From positions 1-10,094 of the forward strand of contig CAZWIA010000036.1 of the NCBI GenBank assembly GCA_964633955.1: a DNA stretch of 10,094 bases. The letters run 5' to 3'. Of this stretch, positions 5,155-10,094 are shown one piece after another; the first letter of the stretch is position 1; each line of letters starts with the position of its first letter. Position numbers and translations under genes: made by a program. Origin of the DNA: JAQBQQ01 sp964633955. GTDB lineage: Bacteria; Patescibacteriota; Gracilibacteria; Peribacterales; Peribacteraceae. The notes under the pieces were generated by a model that did not search any database, was not told the origin of the DNA, and worked only from the letters and a program-made list of their open reading frames with translations.

Positions 5155-6198
5155 TTACGGCTTCCGCCTGCGCGCAGCCGGCGGCCCCTGCCCCTTCTTC
5201 CGGATCTCAAACCGGGAGAAGAACACCTGCACCAGGAAGGACGCCAGGAAGATGACCAGCAGGACCAGCGCGACCGGCAGGAGCGGCAGCACCCAGAAGG
5301 AGACAGTCTGCTCCTCCGCCGGTGCGCCTTCCCCGCGCGTCACGCTGAGCGTTGCCGTGTAGTAGCCCAGCGCGAACGTGGGCTGCCACTGGATCTCCCG
5401 CAGGCGGGAGGACTCGCGCAGGACGTACCAGTCCCGCACGGGGATCTCATCCACCACCGCGCGGAAGAGGTTCTTGATCCGCACGGCGCCGGTGGGCACC
5501 AGGTGCACGGTGCCGGTATTGCGGTACTCCGCCGTGAAAGTAGCTGGGAGCGACCAGTAGACTCCGCGTGCCGATGTCAATCCCTGCAGCGATCCGTCCC
5601 GCACCACGTCTCCCTCCACGGTGATGAGGAGCAGGCTGGCCACCCTGGAGACCACGTTGAAACCGGACGGCACCTCGGACGGCAGATCCCGCTGGATCAC
5701 CACGGCCGTGTAGTGATCGCCGGCGGATGCGTTTGCCGGCACCCGCACGGTGACCGGGAGGTACGCGCGCTCCGCGCTCTTCAGGCGGACCGAGCGGCTT
5801 GGCAGCGTGACCCACGACCGGGCGGAGAACGGCCCCAGCGCGCGGCTGAAGAGCGCGATGGGGTTGCGCGCGTCCCCGCTCGTGAAGTCCTCCGTAAGCA
5901 GCGTATAGGAACTCTCCGTCCGCTCCCGGTTGGTCAGCTGGATCTCCAGCCGCTTCTCCTCCCCCGGCGCCAGGGAGAGGACGTGGCGCGTGGGGCCCAG
6001 CTGGAAATCGTCACCAAAGTAGATATCGGTCTGCGGCACAATGGAGAACCCGACCGGCCAAGCGGCCCGAGCGTCACTGGCGAGCGGTTCCTCCGTGAGG
6101 ACCGGCGGCTCCGGCAGGGCGTCTTGCGCGCGGGCAAGCGGAAGAGCCAGTCCCAACAGGGACAGCAGAGCGACCGGAACGGCGGAGCGCAGGCGCAT
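5155..6198 (-). CDS. DUF916/WxLIP-like membrane-anchored surface protein
   Basis: 347 residues, exported and anchored by a C-terminal helix. Seen: a signal peptide ending ARA (about 1-24); an Ig-like region with APGEEKRLEIQLTNRE (77-92) and YLPVTVRVPANASAGDHYTA (146-165); a second beta region with FTAEYRNTGTVHLVPTG (221-237) and IKNLFRAVVDEIPV; then a transmembrane segment of about 303-326 (VLPLLPVALVLLVIFLASFL) and a basic tail (RFEIRKKG...ARRRKP). Known: DUF916/DUF3324 proteins of Firmicutes have this layout (P-G-x-x-x-x-x-x-x-L-x-N, V-P-x-x-x-x-x-G-x-Y, N-T-G, TM, basic tail) and bind peptidoglycan and WxL proteins. Membership is judged by motif and architecture, not by a search. Start: ATG 6198; a GTG at 6204 would lie only 2 nt behind the -10 box. 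The neighbours are secreted beta-domain proteins, as expected for a WxL-like locus. Confidence 0.75.
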   Translation of the reverse strand: MRLRSAVPVALLSLLGLALPLARAQDALPEPPVLTEEPLASDARAAWPVGFSIVPQTDIYFGDDFQLGPTRHVLSLAPGEEKRLEIQLTNRERTESSYTLLTEDFTSGDARNPIALFSRALGPFSARSWVTLPSRSVRLKSAERAYLPVTVRVPANASAGDHYTAVVIQRDLPSEVPSGFNVVSRVASLLLITVEGDVVRDGSLQGLTSARGVYWSLPATFTAEYRNTGTVHLVPTGAVRIKNLFRAVVDEIPVRDWYVLRESSRLREIQWQPTFALGYYTATLSVTRGEGAPAEEQTVSFWVLPLLPVALVLLVIFLASFLVQVFFSRFEIRKKGQGPPAARRRKP

Positions 6199-6206
6199 CG
6201 GCACGC

Positions 6207-6236
6207 AGTGTAGCGGGAACGGGGATCCACTGTCGA
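6207..6236 (-). promoter_or_regulatory. Predicted promoter of DUF916-like gene
   Basis: On the minus strand, TCGACA (6236-6231, 5/6 to TTGACA), an 18-bp spacer, then TACACT (6212-6207, 4/6). Transcription would begin near 6200, almost at the ATG at 6198, so the message would be nearly leaderless. It is divergent from the gene starting at 6266. Confidence 0.45.
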
Positions 6237-6253
6237 ATGCCCGGCGGCACGGT

Positions 6254-6259
6254 TACACT
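6254..6259 (+). promoter_or_regulatory. Predicted -10 box of 6266 gene
   Basis: TACACT, identical to the -10 box of the divergent gene, ends 6 nt before the ATG at 6266, which predicts a leaderless transcript. No convincing -35 box was found. Confidence 0.35.
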
Positions 6260-6265
6260 GACGCC

Positions 6266-6801
6266 ATGGCGCGACCGTTCCGCCTCATCCTCCGGCTGAC
6301 GGCGCTGCTCATTGCGTTCGGCCTGAGCGCCGGCATAGCCGGCACGCTGCGCGCGCGCAGCGCGTTCATAGCCGAACTGGATGCGCTCACGCGGTACTAC
6401 GCGTCCGTAGCGGAAACGGACATTCTGCCGCTCCAGGCTGGCGACCATCCGCCTCAGGCGCTCGCAGACGCGCGTGACACCGCAGAAGAGCTGCAGCGCG
6501 CCGCGGACCCCGCCGCCCGCAAGGCGGCTATCATCGCGCTCCAGCGCGCCATCCGCGCGCTCAGGCAGCTGCCAACCGAGGAGCCGCTTGCCGGGGACCC
6601 GGGCGTGCAGCGGCTCCGGGAACGGCACGCGCGGCCGGGCGAGGCGTACCGCCGGATCCAGCTGCTCAATGACCGCATCGCCGTGTGGAACCACGCGCTC
6701 GATCGCCCAATGGGCCGGCTGACCGCGTTCTTCCTGAGGTACCAGCAGGAGCCGTTCCTCACGCTGGATGGCAACCTGGAGGGATCCCAGCGGATTGAGC
6801 T
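6266..6801 (+). CDS. Helical membrane protein, possibly LemA-like, 3' end in gap
   Basis: 178 residues seen before the scaffold gap. Seen: an N-terminal hydrophobic helix (about 5-27, LRLTALLIAFGLSAGIAG) acting as signal anchor; then an almost wholly helical body rich in Ala, Arg, Leu and Gln (residues 62-102 could be coiled coil); then YRRIQLLNDRIAVWNHALDR (128-147), RLTAFFLRYQQEPFLTLDG (151-169). The N-terminal anchor plus a Y...N-x-x-[IV]-x-x-[WY]-N segment followed by a Phe-rich stretch recalls LemA-family proteins (about 185 residues); the resemblance is partial, so this stays tentative. If it is LemA-like, only a few residues are missing. It converges with the secreted protein read from 7607, both ending in or next to the gap. 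The ATG directly follows a -10 box. Confidence 0.65.
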
Positions 6802-6901
6802 NNNNNNNNNNNNNNNNNNNNNNNNNNNNNNNNNNNNNNNNNNNNNNNNNNNNNNNNNNNNNNNNNNNNNNNNNNNNNNNNNNNNNNNNNNNNNNNNNNN
6901 N
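6802..6901. other. Scaffold gap (100 N)
   Basis: A second run of exactly 100 N. It contains the 3' end of the 6266 gene and the last codons of the gene read leftwards from 7607. By comparison with the homologue starting at 5070, the latter should stop within very few codons of the gap edge. Confidence 0.95.
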
Positions 6902-7607
6902 ACAGCGCCGCCGCGGTCAGCGTGACGGTCACGCTGTACGCGCCCGTTGGCTGTAGCTTGGCAGTCCCCACCTCCGCCCTGAACTGCACGATCTCCGTGG
7001 AACCGGCAAGCGCCGTACGGGAAGACCGCGTGACGATGGTCCGGCTGCTGGTTGCGACATTGAGCCACTTGTCGGACACGCCGTCCGTCCCCCACTCCGC
7101 CGCCGTGTCCGTGCTGACTGATCGCAGACGCGCGCCCCACTCGGAATCCGCTGCCGCGACCGACCACGTGTCCGGCACATTAGCTGACGCCGGCGTGAAC
7201 GCGGCAATGGTATCTCCGCCGGATGTCATGCTGACAGCGGACGCCTGCCAGGTGAGCGAGTAGCCGCCGTCCGCGTCCGTGATGACGGTGTAGGCGCCGG
7301 ACGCGGTGGCCTGCCCCGTGCCCACAATGTCCGGTAAGGTGATCGTGGCCGGGCCGCTGATGGAGATGAACGCCATATTGGTCTGGCGGTAGCCCGCTTG
7401 CAGCGCGTAGTTGGCGGACGCGGACGGTCCCACGTTCGGCTCGCCAATGGTATCCACCAGACGGTAGTTCTGGGACCGCGCCTCATCTCCCCCGCCGGCC
7501 CCCTGCACGTCGCTTGGGACGCGGTAGTTGGAGCTATTCACCGCCAAGACCGCCGGGCTCCACAGGAGGAGACCAATGGCCGCGATCAATCCGGCGCGTC
7601 TCTGCAT
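6902..7607 (-). CDS. Secreted beta-domain protein C with NY-x-L motif region
   Basis: 235 residues, nearly complete. Seen: a signal peptide (MQRRAGLIAAIGLLLWSPAVLA, about 1-22); a segment SQNYRLVDTIGEPNVGPSAS followed by ANYALQAGYRQ (45-74), the 'S.NY.L...G......S.NY.L.AG' pattern found in many bacterial surface proteins; then a beta domain with ISISGPATITLPDI, GGYSLTWQAS (114-123), FTPAS, DTWSV, EWGAR (156-160), KWLNV (180-184), FRAEVG (209-214) and final strands PTGAYSVTVTLTAAAL. Motif order matches the proteins starting at 3697 and 5070, but the cysteine pair is absent. The ATG at 7607 gives a clean signal peptide and lies 7 nt behind an extended -10 box. An upstream frame on the same strand overlaps its start by 22 nt. 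Surface role inferred. Confidence 0.8.
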
Positions 7608-7942
7608 GGCCCGCACTGTACCACAGCTCGCTCCCAAGGGCGCCGGCGGCGCGCCTGTTCTTGCCATACACCTTCCGCCATTGTCCCATGCATGATCGGC
7701 AGACCGATCGGCCGGAATCCGGAACGGCGGCCACAGAGAAGCATCAAGAAGGCCGGACGGATCCGGTCCATCCGCTCTCCGCGCCCGACATTGGTCCAAA
7801 GAGTGAGTGCCATCGGTCCGATCAGATACGCGATCTGTCTGAACCAGGCAGGAATTCCGCCGCGTAGCGGCATTTCCCGCGTCTGCCCGGTCGGCTCCGC
7901 CGGAGAGGCTTCAGCCGCCCGTTTTGGCCCGCTAAACGGCAT
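7586..7942 (-). CDS. Possible small membrane protein
   Basis: A 118-codon frame filling the otherwise empty stretch between two genes. Seen: a hydrophobic segment at about 33-51 (WFRQIAYLIGPMALTLWTN), Arg-rich regions on both sides, and codons of the same GC-rich type as its neighbours (many ATC, CTG, CCG, GCG). It starts with ATG and overlaps the next gene on the same strand (start 7607) by 22 nt, which would allow coupling. Against it: no family recognised, no ribosome site, and a plus-strand frame of similar length lies opposite. A low-confidence gene. Confidence 0.4.
   Translation of the reverse strand: MPFSGPKRAAEASPAEPTGQTREMPLRGGIPAWFRQIAYLIGPMALTLWTNVGRGERMDRIRPAFLMLLCGRRSGFRPIGLPIMHGTMAEGVWQEQARRRRPWERAVVQCGPCRDAPD
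7615..7623 (-). promoter_or_regulatory. Extended -10 box before the 7607 start
   Basis: TGGTACAGT on the minus strand is the extended motif TGn followed by TACAGT. It ends 7 nt before the ATG at 7607, so transcription should start at or next to the start codon. No convincing -35 box is visible, which extended -10 promoters often lack. Confidence 0.45.
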
Positions 7943-7997
7943 CTAGGATCCCATAACGCCGCAGGATCGCCGTGTGGCGCATCGGATCACACAGCAG

Positions 7998-8026
7998 TTG
8001 TGAACTTGGCGATTTTTGGGTATAAT
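7998..8026 (+). promoter_or_regulatory. Predicted promoter of HTH-fibre operon
   Basis: TTGTGA (7998-8003, 4/6) - 17 bp - TATAAT (8021-8026, perfect). Transcription should start near 8033, giving a leader of about 52 nt. Purine-rich AGAAGGAG (8047-8054) and AAGGAAA (8064-8070) occur in the leader, but both are too far from the ATG at 8085 for a normal ribosome site. Just upstream lies GTGTG (7972-7976) / CACAC (7988-7992), a small dyad that could be an operator. Confidence 0.6.
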
Positions 8027-8084
8027 TCTTGGATTTGCTCGCGCCAGAAGGAGACGCGCGCGCAAGGAAACACACAGACACACA

Positions 8085-8906
8085 ATGCCGCACAGACTCG
8101 TCAGCATCCTGCAGATCCAATCCCTCCTGGCCCAGGCGGAGGTGCTGCAGCTGAGCGACAGGGCCAGGCAGCGCCTCCAGTGGTTCCTGCACTACCTGCA
8201 GCACGGCCAGTCCGTCAGTTCCACGTGCGCGCACTTTGGCATCAGCCGCGCCACGTTCCAGCGGTGGCTGGAGCGGTTTGATCCGCACGATCCCCAGACG
8301 CTGGAGGAGCGCTCCCACCACCCGCGCACGCTGCGGCAGTCCGCCGTGCCGGAGGATGTTGTGGCGCTCATTGCGGAGTACCGGCGCAAGCATCCGCAAA
8401 TGGGCAAGGAGCGCATCGCGCAGCTTCTTAAGCAGGACCACCAAGTCACGCTCTCCGCCTCCACGGTGGGGCGCGTGATTGAACGCGAGTGCCTGTACTT
8501 CTCCACCACGCCACACCACTGGAAGAAGAGCGTGGATCGTGAGCGCGCGCAGGCTTCACGCCTGCCGGAAGCCGAGCCGGTACCGATCGCCACGGTGCAG
8601 GCCCCCGCCGTGACGGCTGCTTCCGCTCAGGCTGCTGAGGACCAAAGCCGCATCCCCGCGCCCGCCTTGGCACCGGCCGCCTGCGCCAACTGCTTCCTCT
8701 GCCGCCTGCGCCAGATGCGGTGGCACTGGCTCAAGCGCGGTGCCTTCATCACCAGCGTCTTCCTGAACCTCCTCGTCCTCCTCTTGCTGCTCGCGGGCTT
8801 CCTCGGGCAGCCAGAGGCGGATTCCGTGCACGCAAGCGCCAACCAGTCCCGCGCGCCGGCTGCATTCGCCTCTTCCTCCCCCGCTCCCCCTGACGATGCG
8901 AGATAG
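8085..8906 (+). CDS. Membrane-anchored IS481-type helix-turn-helix protein
   Basis: 273 residues. Seen: an N-terminal helical part (1-40); helix-turn-helix 1 at about 42-64 (SVSSTCAHFGISRATFQRWL); the linker FDPHDPQTLEERSHHPRT (65-82); a second HTH-like unit at about 88-134 (PEDVVALIAEYRRKHPQMGKER...SASTVGRVI). This order and the wording (SR-T-F-x-RW......D-x-x-x-L-x-[ED]-RS-x-x-P, then P-x-x-G-K-x-x-I) match the DNA-binding end of IS481-type transposases. No DDE catalytic domain follows. Instead come an Ala/Pro/Glu-rich linker (155-198), C200-x2-C203-x2-C206, a basic stretch, a transmembrane helix (about 221-241) and a short Ser/Ala/Pro tail. Basic residues before the helix put the HTH inside the cell. 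Inferred role: membrane-tethered regulator. The next gene overlaps it by 11 nt. Start ATG 8085. Confidence 0.85.
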   Translation: MPHRLVSILQIQSLLAQAEVLQLSDRARQRLQWFLHYLQHGQSVSSTCAHFGISRATFQRWLERFDPHDPQTLEERSHHPRTLRQSAVPEDVVALIAEYRRKHPQMGKERIAQLLKQDHQVTLSASTVGRVIERECLYFSTTPHHWKKSVDRERAQASRLPEAEPVPIATVQAPAVTAASAQAAEDQSRIPAPALAPAACANCFLCRLRQMRWHWLKRGAFITSVFLNLLVLLLLLAGFLGQPEADSVHASANQSRAPAAFASSSPAPPDDAR

Positions 8907-10094
8907 ACTCGCCCATCGTCGGCTCAGCGTGCCGTCCGGAACCCGCCAGGGACCCGAGACCCTCGCAACACGCGCCAGGCGGATCGCAGCCGCAGTGACG
9001 CTCGCGGCGATCCTCACCACGGGGAACGGGCTGGAGCAGATCCTCTCGCAGACATTTGAGACGCCCAAGGCGGAGGCCGCCACCGGCATCTTCCGGCCCA
9101 TCAGCTACCAAGGCAAGATCACCACCACGGGCGGCGTGGCGGTGGCGGACGGCAGCTACAACATGCGGTTTAAGATCTTTGATGCCGCCACTAACGGATC
9201 CATCCTGTGGAGCGAGACGTGGAACAACACCACCCAGCGCATCACCATGACCGGCGGGCTCTTCACCGCCCTCCTGGGCACCCACGTGACCATGACCGGT
9301 GCCGTGAACTTCAACACGGACAACTTGTACCTGCAGGTGGAGTTCGATCCCGGCAACGACGGCGTATACGAGGAAGTCTTCAGCCCGCGCCGCCGCTTCA
9401 GCTCCGTGCCCTACGCGCACAACGCCGACCGGCTGGACGGCCGCGACGCCGGCCAGTTCCTGTGGGCGGACACGGACAGCGTGGGTTCCGGGACGCTCAC
9501 TATCCGGCCCAGGGATGCCAGCAAGACCGGCATAGACATCCAGAGCAACGCCGGCGCGGCCGCCACCGCCGCGCTGAAACTAAGCACGCAGGGGGCAAAC
9601 CACATCGTCTTTGGTTCCGGCGGAGCCAGCTATGACACCTCCTTATATAGAAGCGGAACAAGTACGCTCCGGACCAACGGGACGTTCGTGGCCACAAGCG
9701 GCTTTACGGGCGCGACGCTGCATGCAACCAGCTCCATCACCACCTCCGGCTCCTTGGTCGTCCGCGGTACGGGCCTGTTCCAGAGTTCGCTCACCGTGCG
9801 CGGAGCCGTTTCCGGCTCCAGTCTCACCGTGAGCGGGAACGCGAGCATCACGGGAGCCTTGCTCCTGAAGGGCAATGCGACGGTGAGAGGGACACTCTCC
9901 GGAACGGTGGTGATCGCCAAGGCCTTGAGCGGATCAACGATCAGCGGGTTCGGACTCGTCACGGACTGTGACGACAACGCCACCAAGAAGCTGCTGTGGG
10001 ACAGTACGAACAAGGTGTTCTCCTGCGGGACGGATCAGAGCGGGACGGTAGCCGTGGAAGTGGGGACGGCCAGCTTCTCCGGAGCGGTGCTGGT
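8896..10094 (+). CDS. Large fibre-like surface protein, continues past window edge
   Basis: 399 residues with no stop before the window ends. Seen: a basic N-terminus and a hydrophobic export segment (about 29-41, RIAAAVTLAAILT); a globular domain at about 65-180 with ISYQGKITT, DGSYNMRFKIFDAATNGS, LWSETWNNTTQRITMTGGLF, LYLQVEFDPGNDGVYEEVFSPRRRF and VPYAHNADRLDGRDAGQFLW; then a Gly/Ser/Thr-rich region (about 255-352) of short rungs such as SGSLVVRG, SSLTVRG, SGSSLTVSGNASITG and GALLLKGNATVRG, typical of a beta-helical or trimeric stalk; then GFGLVTDCDD...LLWDSTNKVFSCGTDQ with Cys358 and Cys377. Proteins with this opening are, from memory, common in Patescibacteria, and A-D-x-LDG-x-D recalls phage tail fibres. 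Role inferred: adhesin or surface fibre. The ATG at 8896 overlaps the upstream gene by 11 nt, so the two are probably translated together. Confidence 0.85.
   Translation, partial: MRDRLAHRRLSVPSGTRQGPETLATRARRIAAAVTLAAILTTGNGLEQILSQTFETPKAEAATGIFRPISYQGKITTTGGVAVADGSYNMRFKIFDAATNGSILWSETWNNTTQRITMTGGLFTALLGTHVTMTGAVNFNTDNLYLQVEFDPGNDGVYEEVFSPRRRFSSVPYAHNADRLDGRDAGQFLWADTDSVGSGTLTIRPRDASKTGIDIQSNAGAAATAALKLSTQGANHIVFGSGGASYDTSLYRSGTSTLRTNGTFVATSGFTGATLHATSSITTSGSLVVRGTGLFQSSLTVRGAVSGSSLTVSGNASITGALLLKGNATVRGTLSGTVVIAKALSGSTISGFGLVTDCDDNATKKLLWDSTNKVFSCGTDQSGTVAVEVGTASFSGAVL

Noticed and set aside
5503..6213. Plus-strand frame of 236 codons, plus others at 4646-5362 and 7398-7946
   Set aside because: These are antisense shadows with Arg/His/Gly-rich, motif-free products. 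The opposite strand carries well-supported genes for the first two; the third covers the secreted protein C start region and has no recognisable domain.
7932..8519. Minus-strand frame of 195 codons
   Set aside because: It is antisense to the HTH gene, whose domain order is clear, and also covers that gene's strong promoter.
8085..8906. Intact IS481-type insertion sequence
   Set aside because: No DDE catalytic domain, no terminal inverted repeats seen, and a TM helix where the integrase core should be.
8749..9420. Minus-strand frames 8749-9420 and 9630-10013
   Set aside because: Both lie antisense to the fibre gene, whose plus-strand frame is open from 8896 to the edge with recognisable domains. 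The apparent products have no motif.

Overview
The window looks like an accessory/surface region of a Patescibacteria (CPR) bacterium, most likely near the Peregrinibacteria/Peribacteria. This is inferred from protein style, not from a marker gene. The signs are small single-helix membrane proteins with a short conserved globular part, Thr/Ser/Gly-rich secreted beta proteins, a fibre of the 'YQGK...DGSYNMRFKIFD' type, and almost no usable Shine-Dalgarno sites. Several starts instead lie directly behind a -10 box, as in leaderless transcripts. There are two scaffold gaps of exactly 100 N (3137-3236 and 6802-6901), so their true sizes are unknown, and any reading frame that crosses them is artificial.

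Left block (1-1879, roughly 50-55% GC by hand count of sample lines): housekeeping enzymes. A PhnP-like metallo-beta-lactamase-fold hydrolase (+) converges, with a 9-nt overlap, on a GNAT acetyltransferase - NUDIX hydrolase pair (-) that has a recognisable promoter. Next comes an AT-richer, largely gene-free stretch (1880-2647) with hairpins and a two-copy coding-like repeat. After it the sequence becomes clearly GC-richer (about 65% or more in sampled lines).

Central block (2648-7942): mostly envelope proteins. A one-helix membrane protein (+, 2648-3133) is followed on the minus strand by three secreted proteins sharing a beta-rich domain with an E/R-W-[GA]-A-R motif (starts at 3697, 5070 and 7607). 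Among them lies a signal-peptide + two Ig-like regions + C-terminal TM + basic tail protein (5155-6198) that resembles the DUF916/WxL-interacting proteins of Gram-positive bacteria. I read this as a WxL-like surface locus: secreted beta modules plus a membrane-anchored partner. A helical, LemA-like membrane protein (+, 6266) diverges from the DUF916-like gene. A possible 118-aa membrane protein lies upstream of the last secreted protein.

Right block (7998-10094, +): a good sigma70-type promoter drives two genes overlapping by 11 nt. The first encodes an IS481-transposase-like helix-turn-helix region without any catalytic domain, fused to a CxxCxxC motif and a transmembrane anchor. The second encodes a large fibre-like surface protein that is still open at the window edge. 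The coupling suggests a membrane-tethered DNA-binding protein working with, or controlling, a surface fibre.

No tRNA, rRNA, CRISPR array or complete insertion sequence was recognised.
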